Assembly (NCBI RefSeq): GCF_000021565.1
Contig: NC_012440.1
Location: 1,810,411-1,858,372 of the forward strand
DNA: 47,962 nt
Direction: 5' to 3'
Source of the DNA: Persephonella marina EX-H1
GTDB taxonomy: Bacteria; Aquificota; Aquificia; Aquificales; Hydrogenothermaceae
In this document: in pieces, positions 33,285 through 44,897 of the stretch
How positions within the stretch are numbered: the first letter of the stretch is position 1
How the letters are laid out: every line of letters begins with the position of its first letter
The notes under the pieces: generated by a model
What the model was told of the DNA's origin: nothing
What the model saw: the letters and a program-made list of their open reading frames with translations, nothing else
Databases searched by the model: none
Translations under genes and position numbers: made by a program

Positions 33285-33934
33285 TAAGGAAGGTCTTACT
33301 TGTAATATCTCTTTTAACAGCTCCTCTCTGGATAGTTGGATTTTCAACAAGAATGGCATTCTCAGATTGGTTTATCGATTTTGAGTACTCAAAAGAGGAT
33401 TTTCCAGAGGATAGGTGGGGGATGCCAGATGAGATCAGAAAAGAGCTTGCCAAGTTAGGTCTTCAGGCTGTCCTATCAGATGAAGGACTGGAAAGATTTA
33501 AAGAGGCCAGACTCCCAAATGGTAACAGAGCTTTTAGAGAAAAAGAGATAAAACATATGGAAGATGTTAAAAACTTTCTGAAGATCTTCTTCCCACTTTC
33601 ATATGTGGCTTTTATTTTGTGGTTTGGAAGCTTTGTTTTTCTACGGGAGGATAGATGGAAAGCTCTTTTTTATTCAGGAGTTTTTACAGTTGGACTGATA
33701 TTTGCTGCAGGTATAATCTCTTATATTGACTATAATCTTGTGTTTACCGTTTTCCATGATCATATTTTTGGAGAGTATACATGGAGATTCAGACTTAAAG
33801 ATACACTTTTAAGGATATATCCGATGAAGTTCTGGTTTGATGGAACATTTTTTGTTATATCCCTTTCCCTTTTAATATCACTCTCCATAATACTTTCAGG
33901 ATTTTTTCTGAAGAGGGTTTACAATCAGGAATGA
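33281..33934 (+). CDS. DUF1461-type (TIGR01906-like) integral membrane protein
   Basis: The 217-residue protein has one N-terminal and three later hydrophobic helices (about residues 5-24, 108-128, 135-155 and 188-212). A soluble loop after the first helix contains AFREKEIKHMEDVKNF. A second conserved block before the last helix reads FHDHIFGEYTWRFRLKDTLLRIYPMKFW. These match my memory of the DUF1461/TIGR01906 family, whose function is unknown. The conserved His and Asp residues face the non-cytoplasmic side in the predicted topology. It is coupled to hisC and to the next gene by ATGA-type overlaps. Confidence 0.78.
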   Translation: MIRKVLLVISLLTAPLWIVGFSTRMAFSDWFIDFEYSKEDFPEDRWGMPDEIRKELAKLGLQAVLSDEGLERFKEARLPNGNRAFREKEIKHMEDVKNFLKIFFPLSYVAFILWFGSFVFLREDRWKALFYSGVFTVGLIFAAGIISYIDYNLVFTVFHDHIFGEYTWRFRLKDTLLRIYPMKFWFDGTFFVISLSLLISLSIILSGFFLKRVYNQE

Positions 33935-35736
33935 TGAGATTTTTAGTAATGCTCCTGTTCATGATCAGCTTTTCATACGGATCTGGTATAAACTGGTTAG
34001 ATTTCAATGAAGGGATGAGAAGGGCAGAAAAGGAAAAGAAGCTTATTCTCCTTGATATATACGCCCAGTGGTGTCACTGGTGCAATGTTATGGAAAATAC
34101 AACGTACAGTGATAAAGAGGTAGTTCATATAGTAAACAGATACTACATACCTGTTAGAGTAGATGCTGAGAAGTATCCCGAGATAAACAGAAAGTACAAT
34201 CAGGGAGGGCTTCCTTCAACAGTTGTACTTGACTGGAAAGGAAATGTTCTGTGGGGAGGTATATACGTTCCTCCAGATCAGATGAAGGGTATACTTAACA
34301 GGTTTAAGTCAATGAATGAGGATCAGATAAGAAGGATTGTATTAAAAAACAGAGAAAAGAAGATAAAAAAACTTAAAAGACTGGAGAGAAGGCTAAAAGA
34401 AAAGAGCATAAATAAAGGGAGTATAGACAAGATCTTTAGATATATAAAATTCAAGTTTGATTATGAGTATGGAGGTTTTTCAGGGGCACCAAAATTTCCT
34501 GTTAGAGAACTTCCTTACTTCCTTGCTCTGAGATATCTGACAGGAGATAAGACAGCAAAAGGAATGCTTAAAAAAACAATAGAAGGTTATATGAAACTTT
34601 TTGATCCTGTAGAAGGTGGTATTTATCGGTATGCTGTCACAGAATACTGGACTGAGCCTCATTACGAAAAGCTTCTTAAAGATCAGGCAGAAGTATCCAT
34701 ACTTCTGTTCAATATTTACTCTCTGTTTGGTGATGGTAGATATTTAGAGTATGCAGAAAGAATACTGTCTTTCTGTAAAAATAAGCTTTACGATAAAGAA
34801 ACCGGGCTTTTCTTTAACTCACAGGGAGCGGATATCGTTGATGATGAGGGAAGGCTTCTTGTTCCAGGTGAGGACTTTTTTATTTACGGTAAGGAGAAAA
34901 GAGAAGAGATAGTAAGAAAAATAGGATACGGACCTAATATTGAAAGGGATATATACTTTCCCGTTAATGCTTTGATCTCCAATGCCCTTTTACACTCCTA
35001 CGGGTATACAGGAAATGTAGAAGATCTTTCTTTAGGTCTGGATGTACTTGAAAGAATACTGAAAGAAGGTTTTACCGAAAATGGAGTGAGATATTCACCT
35101 GACAGGAGTAGTTTTTTACTCAGTACCCAGGTTTATACAGTAGAGGCTCTTCTTACCGCATACCAGCTTACATCTGAAAAGAGATATCTGGAACTTTCTG
35201 AGAAAATAACCGGAATAGTTACTGATAGATACTACTCTAAAAAGTTAGGAATATATACAGATCTTAAAGAAACAGGCTTTAATATTAACAGGATATCCTT
35301 TATTGATGATATTATAACTTTGAATTACAGGTTTGCCAGGGTTCTTTTAAAACTGAATCTTTTTACAGGGAGCCGAATCTATCTGGAGAAAAGCAGAGAT
35401 ATATTAAAAAGATTTCCTGACAGATACGGTTCTGTTTCAGGCCTTGCTTACTATCTTTATCTTTATCCACCTTTAGCTGTCCATATAATAGGGATGAAAG
35501 AGGAGAGGAATGAGTACATCAGAAAGGCCTTTAAAGTGTTTCCTTACTACGTTTACCCCCATTTTATAGAAAACTCTGATCTGAATTTTATTAAGAAGCT
35601 TGGTTATGAACCACAGAAAATCACATCAGCATTTGTATGTAACTGCTGTGTATGCTTTAAAAAGATTCAGGATAAAAGGGATATTAAAGATCAGATCTTA
35701 TCAATCTTTTCCCAGTATATACCTCTGGAAGAGTAG
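33931..35736 (+). CDS. DUF255-type thioredoxin-fold protein, exported
   Basis: The 601-residue protein starts with a signal peptide (MMRFLVMLLFMISFSYGSG). A thioredoxin-like domain follows with C48-H-W-C51 in YAQWCHWCNVMENTTYSD, typical of the DUF255/YyaL (spermatogenesis-associated 20) family. The middle and C-terminal parts look like the alpha/alpha barrel seen in six-hairpin glycosidases (PKFPVRELPY, YEKLLKDQAEV). A late cysteine cluster (CNCCVCF, near residue 580) resembles the CxxxxC tail of this family but is denser. Function is unresolved; periplasmic thiol redox activity is plausible. The gene overlaps its upstream neighbour and ends one base before the convergent pgsA. Confidence 0.8.
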   Translation: MMRFLVMLLFMISFSYGSGINWLDFNEGMRRAEKEKKLILLDIYAQWCHWCNVMENTTYSDKEVVHIVNRYYIPVRVDAEKYPEINRKYNQGGLPSTVVLDWKGNVLWGGIYVPPDQMKGILNRFKSMNEDQIRRIVLKNREKKIKKLKRLERRLKEKSINKGSIDKIFRYIKFKFDYEYGGFSGAPKFPVRELPYFLALRYLTGDKTAKGMLKKTIEGYMKLFDPVEGGIYRYAVTEYWTEPHYEKLLKDQAEVSILLFNIYSLFGDGRYLEYAERILSFCKNKLYDKETGLFFNSQGADIVDDEGRLLVPGEDFFIYGKEKREEIVRKIGYGPNIERDIYFPVNALISNALLHSYGYTGNVEDLSLGLDVLERILKEGFTENGVRYSPDRSSFLLSTQVYTVEALLTAYQLTSEKRYLELSEKITGIVTDRYYSKKLGIYTDLKETGFNINRISFIDDIITLNYRFARVLLKLNLFTGSRIYLEKSRDILKRFPDRYGSVSGLAYYLYLYPPLAVHIIGMKEERNEYIRKAFKVFPYYVYPHFIENSDLNFIKKLGYEPQKITSAFVCNCCVCFKKIQDKRDIKDQILSIFSQYIPLEE

Positions 35737-35737
35737 A

Positions 35738-36271
35738 TCATTTAAGTTTTTGAAGGCCTTCATAAAAATAGGTAAGGGCTGATAAAACTGTGAAAAATGT
35801 TGCCGTGTATATGATCCCTTTTACGTAAACCATCTCAACAGTCGTTATGTTTGCAAGGAGTACAGTAATTACGGATAGTATCTGGAAAAATGTCGTTGCC
35901 TTTCCAAAAATTGAAGGTTTTATTTCTAGAGCCCCTCTCAGAAAATAAATGATAACACTGCCAGCAAGTATATAAACATCCCTGCTAATAACAAGAACAA
36001 CGTACCAGAAGGGGAATTTTATCGACATATCCGAGTTGTATATAAAGATAAAACTGCTGACTATCAGTGTTTTGTCAGCTATAGGATCAAGTATCTTCCC
36101 AAGCGTTGTAACCTGGTTGAACTTCCTGGCCACAAAACCGTCAAGAGCATCTGTCAGCCCTGCTATAAAGAATGTTATAAGAGCATATAGAGGTTTGTTA
36201 TAACCAACAAAAATTATAAAAACAGGGACCAGAAGTATTCTGAATATAGTGATCTGATTAGCGAGTCCCAT
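35738..36271 (-). CDS. pgsA: CDP-diacylglycerol-glycerol-3-phosphate 3-phosphatidyltransferase
   Basis: The 177-residue membrane enzyme makes phosphatidylglycerol phosphate. The CDP-alcohol phosphotransferase motif is complete: DG-FV-AR, then G and two Asp in DALDGFVARKFNQVTTLG and KILDPIADK. Four to six hydrophobic helices surround it. MGLANQITIFRILLVPVFII at the start is typical of PgsA. Its beginning overlaps the end of rfaE2 by 14 bases, so the two membrane/envelope genes are translated together. It belongs to a six-gene minus-strand run. Confidence 0.92.
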   Translation of the reverse strand: MGLANQITIFRILLVPVFIIFVGYNKPLYALITFFIAGLTDALDGFVARKFNQVTTLGKILDPIADKTLIVSSFIFIYNSDMSIKFPFWYVVLVISRDVYILAGSVIIYFLRGALEIKPSIFGKATTFFQILSVITVLLANITTVEMVYVKGIIYTATFFTVLSALTYFYEGLQKLK

Positions 36272-36713
36272 TTTTTACCTTCTGTATTATTCTTGTTGTT
36301 GATATATCGTGAACAAAATCAATAGTTACAACCTTTCCACCATATGACTGAACAAAATCAGCTCCTACAATATTTTCAATCTTCCAGTCTCCACCTTTAA
36401 CAAGAAAGTCAGGTTTGATCTCTTTGATAAGTTTCTCAGGTGTATCCTCATCAAAGATTATCACAAGATCAACAGGTTTTAACGCCTCAAGAACGATTTT
36501 CCTGTGTTCCTGGATGTTCACAGGTCTGTCTTTTCCTTTTATCCTTCTTATTGATTCATCACTGTTCAGACCTACAACAAGTATATCTCCAAGCTCTTTT
36601 GCTTTTTTCAGATAGTCCACATGCCCTGCGTGAATAATATCAAAACATCCATTTGTAAAAACTATTTTTTTACCTTCTCTCTTCCAGCTTTCTATCTTTT
36701 TCAGATAATCCAT
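36258..36713 (-). CDS. rfaE2: D-glycero-beta-D-manno-heptose 1-phosphate adenylyltransferase
   Basis: The 151-residue cytidylyltransferase-fold enzyme is the stand-alone C-terminal domain of HldE. It shows FTNGCFDIIHAGHVDYL with the HxGH nucleotide motif, GLNSDESIRRIKG, and the late ISTTR(I)I signature. It makes ADP-heptose for the lipopolysaccharide inner core, so this organism builds a Gram-negative outer membrane with heptose. The kinase half is not in this window. Its start follows the small membrane protein by one base, and its end overlaps pgsA. Confidence 0.93.
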   Translation of the reverse strand: MDYLKKIESWKREGKKIVFTNGCFDIIHAGHVDYLKKAKELGDILVVGLNSDESIRRIKGKDRPVNIQEHRKIVLEALKPVDLVIIFDEDTPEKLIKEIKPDFLVKGGDWKIENIVGADFVQSYGGKVVTIDFVHDISTTRIIQKVKNGTR

Positions 36714-36714
36714 C

Positions 36715-37080
36715 TCAAGCCTTCTCCTTTCTTACGGGAATAATAATAATGTATGCCAGAATAAAAACGGGAAAGATGATTATAAAGAAGATATAGTTTT
36801 TGTTCAGAACAGAAAGTAAGAAACCTATTACAAGGGGTATATGACTGATTATCAGTATTTTTCTGTAAATATCATAGTTAAATATATCCATCTTCTTCTT
36901 TAAAATAAAGAAAAATGCCGGCATAACAGATACCAAACCTAGAATGGCCTGGTGAAGGATATTTATACTGACAGGCTGAACATTATCTCTTAGGATTATG
37001 AGTAAAAGAGAGATGTAAAAAAATGAGCTGTAAAGAGATATAAAGTACAGCCTTCTTAAAGAAAAAAGATTATTATCCAT
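36715..37080 (-). CDS. Hypothetical four-helix membrane protein
   Basis: The 121-residue protein has four predicted membrane helices (about residues 10-28, 40-60, 72-90 and 95-115) joined by short basic loops, and ends in a charged RKEKA tail. I do not recognise the family. It overlaps the ModE-like regulator by eight bases upstream and is one base from rfaE2 downstream, so it is part of the same transcript. No conserved polar motif stands out. Confidence 0.68.
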   Translation of the reverse strand: MDNNLFSLRRLYFISLYSSFFYISLLLIILRDNVQPVSINILHQAILGLVSVMPAFFFILKKKMDIFNYDIYRKILIISHIPLVIGFLLSVLNKNYIFFIIIFPVFILAYIIIIPVRKEKA

Positions 37081-37402
37081 TACTTTCAGCCCTTTTTTTC
37101 ACACCTTCAAATCTTTTTACAAGCTTTTCAAACTCCTTTATAAGCTTCTGGGCTTCTTCTGTGAGGACGGCTCCTCCGCCTTTTTCTCCTCCTCTTTTTG
37201 TCTCAACAAGTTTTGTTCCAAGTCTTTTTTCCATAGCCTTTAGAAAACTCCATGCTTTCTTGTAGGATATGCCAAGCTCCTTTGCTGCCTTTGATATAGA
37301 ACCCTGCTTCTGTATCTCTTTAAGCAGTTTTTCCCTACCTAGACCCATAATTATCTCACCATCTTTTTCAAGCCATACCTTGTATTTGATCTGATATCTC
37401 AT
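37073..37402 (-). CDS. ModE N-terminal-like winged-helix regulator (no TOBE domain)
   Basis: The 109-residue protein is a single LysR/ModE-type winged helix. It carries the helix-turn-helix GSISKAAKELGISYKKAWSFLK and the glycine-rich wing ETKRGGEKGGGAVLTEEAQKLI, strongly resembling the first domain of the modE product at 19846-20631. The molybdate-binding TOBE domains are missing, so effector control must differ. ATG 37402 is used; a TTG one codon upstream is less likely given GGGAGG eight bases before the ATG. It sits between prepilin peptidase and a membrane protein and may regulate this operon or act elsewhere. Confidence 0.85.
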   Translation of the reverse strand: MRYQIKYKVWLEKDGEIIMGLGREKLLKEIQKQGSISKAAKELGISYKKAWSFLKAMEKRLGTKLVETKRGGEKGGGAVLTEEAQKLIKEFEKLVKRFEGVKKRAESNG

Positions 37403-37416
37403 CAAAACCTCCCTTG

Positions 37417-38196
37417 TTAAAAACCGAGATACCAGTTTTTAATACTCTCTCCAAAAAATAAATATACTGTTGCTGAAAGAGCTAAAAAAGGTCCAAATGG
37501 TATCTCAAATTTCCCTTTATCCTCTGATCTCGATATGTACGCCCCGATGATACCGACAACAGCACCAATAAATGAACCTACAAATATGGTAAAAAGGGCT
37601 CCAAACCAGCCAAGATATGATCCTACAAAGGCCATTAGTTTTACATCACCCATACCAAGACCTTCTATTCCTCTGACTTTCAGATAGAAGTATGCTATAC
37701 CAAAAAGTATACCGGCTCCTGTTAACGCACCTGTGAAAGCATCTATCATGGAAAAATCATTTCTGAAATAGGTATAAATAATGCCTGATAAAAAGCCTGC
37801 AAGGTTTAACTGATCGGGAATTATTCTAAAATCAATATCAATGAATGTTATAACGATCATAAGGGACAGAAATAGAAAAACAAATATAAAGTCCAGAGAA
37901 AGACCCGTTTTGATAAATGAAAAAACAGAGGCCATACCTGTAAGAATCTCAACTAAAGGATACCTGAGGGAGATTCTTGAGTTACAGTATCTGCATCTGC
38001 CCTTTAGAATAATATAGGAGATGACAGGTATGTTATCGTACCACTTTATCTTGTTTCCACAGGATGGACAGAATGAGAAGGCTGGCTTTAAGGCTGTTTT
38101 TCCTCTGGGAAGTCTGTATATAAGAACATTTAAAAAACTACCTATAATCAGACCAAAAATAAAAGCTGTAAAGGAAAGTAATGTATTCTCTCCCAT
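37417..38196 (-). CDS. pilD: Prepilin peptidase / N-methyltransferase (type IV pilus or T2SS)
   Basis: The 259-residue polytopic membrane enzyme removes leader peptides from type IV prepilins and methylates the new N-terminus. The N-terminal domain contains the two zinc-type CxxC pairs (CPSCGNKIKWYDNIP and CRYCNSRISLRYP) and LIYRLPRGKT. The A24 aspartates appear in FIDIDFRIIPD and GLGMGDVKLM. About eight membrane helices are predicted. Its ATG overlaps the stop of the upstream small gene (TAATG). The pilins are not in view. Confidence 0.93.
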   Translation of the reverse strand: MGENTLLSFTAFIFGLIIGSFLNVLIYRLPRGKTALKPAFSFCPSCGNKIKWYDNIPVISYIILKGRCRYCNSRISLRYPLVEILTGMASVFSFIKTGLSLDFIFVFLFLSLMIVITFIDIDFRIIPDQLNLAGFLSGIIYTYFRNDFSMIDAFTGALTGAGILFGIAYFYLKVRGIEGLGMGDVKLMAFVGSYLGWFGALFTIFVGSFIGAVVGIIGAYISRSEDKGKFEIPFGPFLALSATVYLFFGESIKNWYLGF

Positions 38197-38528
38197 TAAT
38201 TTTTTTCTATATCTCCTTTATTTTCATTCTCCGATTCTTCAGCTTCCCTTTCTATCTCTTCTTTTAATCTTTTCCCCGTTTTAACGAGAAAGTATATCTG
38301 GAATGTGGTAAAACCTACAAGGACTGATATAATCCCACCTATTCCGGCAATGCTACCAATTAAAACGGCAACAATAGGGATAGGCAGCCTTATAAGCATA
38401 CTTTTAAGTATCTTGTTTTTTTCCGCACCGTATATATTTATACTTTTCCACATATGCGAAAAATAAAAAAATCCGGCTACAATACCTAAAATAAAAAGTG
38501 GAAAGTAAAGTAAGATCTTTAAATCCAT
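38196..38528 (-). CDS. Small membrane protein, AtpI/AtpR-like
   Basis: The 110-residue protein has three hydrophobic segments (about residues 5-24, 44-66 and 68-85) and a long acidic/basic helical tail (LKEEIEREAEESENENKGD). The pattern FYFSHMWKSINIYG followed by a helix of LIRLPIPIVAVLIG resembles the AtpR/AtpI accessory proteins of ATP synthases, but no atp gene is nearby, so this is a tentative label. Translation is coupled to pilD through TAATG. It is the first gene of the minus-strand run down to pgsA. Confidence 0.55.
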   Translation of the reverse strand: MDLKILLYFPLFILGIVAGFFYFSHMWKSINIYGAEKNKILKSMLIRLPIPIVAVLIGSIAGIGGIISVLVGFTTFQIYFLVKTGKRLKEEIEREAEESENENKGDIEKN

Positions 38529-38606
38529 ACAGACCTCAGGTAATCAGGATTTGATATATTTTATCACAAAGGATGTTGTGTGAAAGGGGAAATAAAGGGA
38601 TATAAG

Positions 38607-38724
38607 CCCTGGCACCGACCAACTTTCCCGACCGGTCTCCCGGCCAGTATCATAGGCGCAGGGGAGCTTAACTGCCGGGTTCGGAATGGGACCGGGTGTA
38701 ACCTCCCCGCTATGGGCACCAGGG
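38607..38724 (-). rRNA. rrf: 5S ribosomal RNA
   Basis: About 118 bases. The terminal helix pairs CCCTGGTGCC at the 5' end with GGTGCCAGGG at the 3' end. Inside lie the conserved CCCATTCCGAACCCGG-type loop and GTTAAGCTCCCC. It is last in the rRNA operon. No convincing GC-hairpin plus T-tract follows, so the transcription end is not identified. Confidence 0.93.
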
Positions 38725-38726
38725 AA

Positions 38727-38768
38727 ATGGCAATAGAATAAGGGGCAAGTAGAGGTATTAAGAAGTAA

Positions 38769-38770
<2 letters not shown>
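38727..38770 (-). other. 23S processing stem, 3' strand
   Basis: The 23S trailer is complementary to the leader at 41748-41794. Long blocks such as CCCCTTATTCTATTGCCAT pair with ATGGCAATAGAATAAGGGG, extending the 23S helix 1. This is the double-stranded precursor stem expected for RNase III cleavage, with 5S released on the distal side. Confidence 0.8.
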
Positions 38771-41746
<2,976 letters not shown>

Positions 41747-41747
41747 T

Positions 41748-41794
41748 TCTTACTTCTTAATTGACCTCTTTCTTACCCCTTATTCTATTGCCAT
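41748..41794 (-). other. 23S processing stem, 5' strand
   Basis: This leader segment between tRNA-Ala and 23S is complementary to the trailer at 38727-38770 and continues helix 1 outward. Two further CCATGTA(G/A)C copies lie at its outer edge (41791-41800 and 41808-41816). Confidence 0.8.
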
Positions 41795-41825
41795 GTAACC
41801 TTCTTCGCCATGTAGCTTCTCTTAG

Positions 41826-41898
41826 TGGAGACGAGGGGATTCGAACCCCTGACCTTCTGCGTGCAAAGCAGATGCTCTCCCAGCTGAGCTACGTCCCC
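41826..41898 (-). tRNA. tRNA-Ala (TGC anticodon)
   Basis: Acceptor GGGGACG pairs with CGTCTCC (one G-T). The D-arm is AGCTCAGCTGGGAGAGC, the anticodon loop TTTGCAC has TGC, and the T-arm is GGGGTTCGAATCCCC. CCA is not encoded. It lies in the 16S-23S spacer, the usual place. Confidence 0.96.
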
Positions 41899-41912
41899 AT
41901 CATAAAGGCAAG

Positions 41913-41986
41913 TGGGCCTTGGTGGAATCGAACCACCGACCTTACCCTTATCAGGGGTACGCTCTAACCGTCTGAGCTAAAGGCCC
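41913..41986 (-). tRNA. tRNA-Ile (GAT anticodon)
   Basis: Acceptor GGGCCTT pairs with AAGGCCC. The anticodon stem-loop CCCCTGATAAGGGG-type carries GAT, and the T-arm is GGTGGTTCGATTCCACC. CCA is not encoded. It precedes tRNA-Ala in the 16S-23S spacer. Confidence 0.96.
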
Positions 41987-41997
41987 CTAGGTCGCCG

Positions 41998-42031
41998 CTA
42001 CATGGCAGCTCAACAGGAGAGCCAGATGTGC
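41998..42031 (-). other. 16S processing stem, 3' strand
   Basis: On the transcript this reads GCACATCTGGCTC...CTGCCATGTAG, complementary to the leader CTACATGGCAG...GAGCCAGATGTGC at 43615-43648. Together they form the long stem bounding 16S precursor RNA. Confidence 0.85.
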
Positions 42032-42064
42032 TATATATCATCTTCCCTAACTTTTTTCCCTTAT

Positions 42065-43605
<1,541 letters not shown>

Positions 43606-43614
43606 ATTCCTTAC

Positions 43615-43648
43615 GCACATCTGGCTCCCCTATTCATCTGCCATGTAG
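43615..43648 (-). other. 16S processing stem, 5' strand
   Basis: Leader segment complementary to 41998-42031, ten bases ahead of mature 16S. The stem has two well-paired blocks separated by an internal loop. Confidence 0.85.
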
Positions 43649-43704
43649 CCTAAGCGCCTTTACCTCAGCCGCTTAAAGCTTCTGTCATTTATTGACAGAC
43701 ACTC

Positions 43705-43733
43705 AGTTTAACAGTTCTTTTATCGTCTGTCAA
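43705..43733 (-). promoter_or_regulatory. rRNA operon promoter (proximal)
   Basis: TTGACA (43733-43728), a 17-base spacer and TAAACT (43710-43705) on the minus strand. The start would fall near 43698, giving a leader of about 93 bases that contains a CTGTCA/TGACAG hairpin and the 16S processing stem. Confidence 0.75.
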
Positions 43734-43774
43734 CCCTTTTTTCTTTCCATGTAGCCTTTGTCAGGGTTAATCAA

Positions 43775-43801
43775 TTTATAACAACTAAATTCTGTTGTCA
43801 A
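43775..43801 (-). promoter_or_regulatory. Possible distal rRNA promoter
   Basis: TTGACA (43801-43796) with TATAAA (43780-43775), spacer only 15 bases, directly after tRNA-fMet. The short spacer makes it weaker than its neighbours. Confidence 0.4.
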
Positions 43802-43805
43802 GTTT

Positions 43806-43882
43806 TGGTTGCGGGGGAGGGATTCGAACCCTCGACCTCCGGGTTATGAGCCCGGCGAGCTACCAGGCTGCTCCACCCCGCG
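43806..43882 (-). tRNA. Initiator tRNA-fMet (CAT anticodon)
   Basis: Acceptor CGCGGGG/CCCCGC leaves the C1-A72 mismatch characteristic of initiators, and the anticodon stem ends with three G-C pairs (GGG-CTCATAA-CCC). The CAT anticodon identifies Met. CCA is encoded. Located just upstream of the rRNA promoters. Confidence 0.96.
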
Positions 43883-43896
43883 TCAAGCAGAACAAC

Positions 43897-43924
43897 ATTA
43901 TATATCAGTTTAAACTTTTGTCAA
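43897..43924 (-). promoter_or_regulatory. Promoter of tRNA-fMet
   Basis: Perfect consensus hexamers TTGACA (43924-43919) and TATAAT (43902-43897) with a 16-base spacer, between tRNA-Arg and tRNA-fMet. Transcripts could run on into the rRNA operon. Confidence 0.8.
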
Positions 43925-43929
43925 CCTAA

Positions 43930-44006
<77 letters not shown>

Positions 44007-44028
44007 TCCAACCTATTCAGCTTTAAAG

Positions 44029-44101
44029 TCGGAGTGGCAGGACTTGAACCTGCGACCCCGTGCTCCCAAGGCACGTGCTCTGCCACCTGAGCTACACTCC
44101 G
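44029..44101 (-). tRNA. tRNA-Pro (TGG anticodon)
   Basis: Acceptor CGGAGTG/CACTCCG, anticodon loop CTTGGGA with TGG, T-arm GCAGGTTCAAGTCCTGC. CCA is not encoded. It starts about 40 bases after the ppa stop and is served by its own promoter. Confidence 0.95.
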
Positions 44102-44116
44102 AAAAGACAGATGAAT

Positions 44117-44145
44117 AATATAATAAATCTGTCAGCTGTTGTCAA
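44117..44145 (-). promoter_or_regulatory. Promoter of tRNA-Pro, overlapping the ppa stop codon
   Basis: TTGACA (44145-44140), 17-base spacer, TATATT (44122-44117). The TGA inside the -35 hexamer is the ppa stop codon (44144-44142). Confidence 0.78.
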
Positions 44146-44672
44146 GACTTTTGGCTAAATCTCTCTATTGATTTTTGTATATCTTCCATGGCTGTTTTTG
44201 AGTCTTTAAATGATTTGACCTTAACCCATTTTCCAGGTTCAAGCTCTTTATAATGTTCAAAGAAATGTTTTATCTTATTAAGTGTTGCCTCTGGAAGATC
44301 AGTAACTTCCTTCACATTATCAAATGTTTTATCAAGCTTTGATACAGGAACAGCTATAATCTTCGTATCTATACCTTCCTCATCTTCCATCTCAAGCATA
44401 CCGATAGGTCTGCTTCTTATAACACTTCCAGGAGCCACTGGCTCTGAAGAAATAACAAGAACATCTGTAGGATCTCCATCTTCTGCTAATGTGTTTGGTA
44501 TAAATCCGTAATTGAACGGATAGTACATAGCTGTGTATAAAAATCTGTCAACAAAAACTGCTCCGCTATCCTTATCAACTTCGTACTTTATTCCACTACC
44601 CTGCGGTATTTCTACAACAACATAAATATCCTCAGGTGGGTTTTTCCCTGCTGGTATCTTTGATATATCCAT
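44142..44672 (-). CDS. ppa: Inorganic pyrophosphatase
   Basis: The 176-residue family I pyrophosphatase hydrolyses PPi released by synthetases and polymerases, in the cytoplasm. Motifs are [17 protein letters not shown], the acidic active-site block [10 protein letters not shown], and the second acidic block [28 protein letters not shown] is also typical. Length equals that of E. coli and Thermus Ppa. A TATAAT -10 candidate lies at 44703-44698, without a good -35. It sits between tRNA-Asn and the tRNA-Pro/rRNA block. Confidence 0.96.
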   Translation of the reverse strand: MDISKIPAGKNPPEDIYVVVEIPQGSGIKYEVDKDSGAVFVDRFLYTAMYYPFNYGFIPNTLAEDGDPTDVLVISSEPVAPGSVIRSRPIGMLEMEDEEGIDTKIIAVPVSKLDKTFDNVKEVTDLPEATLNKIKHFFEHYKELEPGKWVKVKSFKDSKTAMEDIQKSIERFSQKS

Positions 44673-44778
44673 TTCCTAACCTCACTTTTTTTATTAAATT
44701 ATAACAGATTTAAAGCCTTAAATTTCCGTGATTTTTGATTTTTAAGGTTCAGACAGTGATGGTGATTTAGATTTGAAA

Positions 44779-44854
44779 TGGCTCCGGAGGAGGGATTCGA
44801 ACCCCCGACCCGGCGGTTAACAGCCGCCTGCTCTGCCAGCTGAGCTACTCCGGA
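44779..44854 (-). tRNA. tRNA-Asn (GTT anticodon)
   Basis: Acceptor TCCGGAG/CTCCGGA with discriminator G, anticodon loop CTGTTAA with GTT, T-arm GGGGGTTCGAATCCCTC (one weak pair), CCA encoded. It follows valS by about 40 bases. Confidence 0.96.
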
Positions 44855-44868
44855 ACGCTGGAATAAAT

Positions 44869-44897
44869 AATATATCAACCAAGTATCATAATGTCAA
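44869..44897 (-). promoter_or_regulatory. Promoter of tRNA-Asn, overlapping the valS stop codon
   Basis: TTGACA (44897-44892), 17-base spacer, TATATT (44874-44869). The TGA in the -35 hexamer is the valS stop codon (44896-44894), the same arrangement as at ppa/tRNA-Pro. Confidence 0.78.

Noticed and set aside
38562-38606. Terminator after 5S rRNA
   Set aside because: Only a weak five-base CACAA/TTGTG stem without a T-tract is visible, too poor to call.
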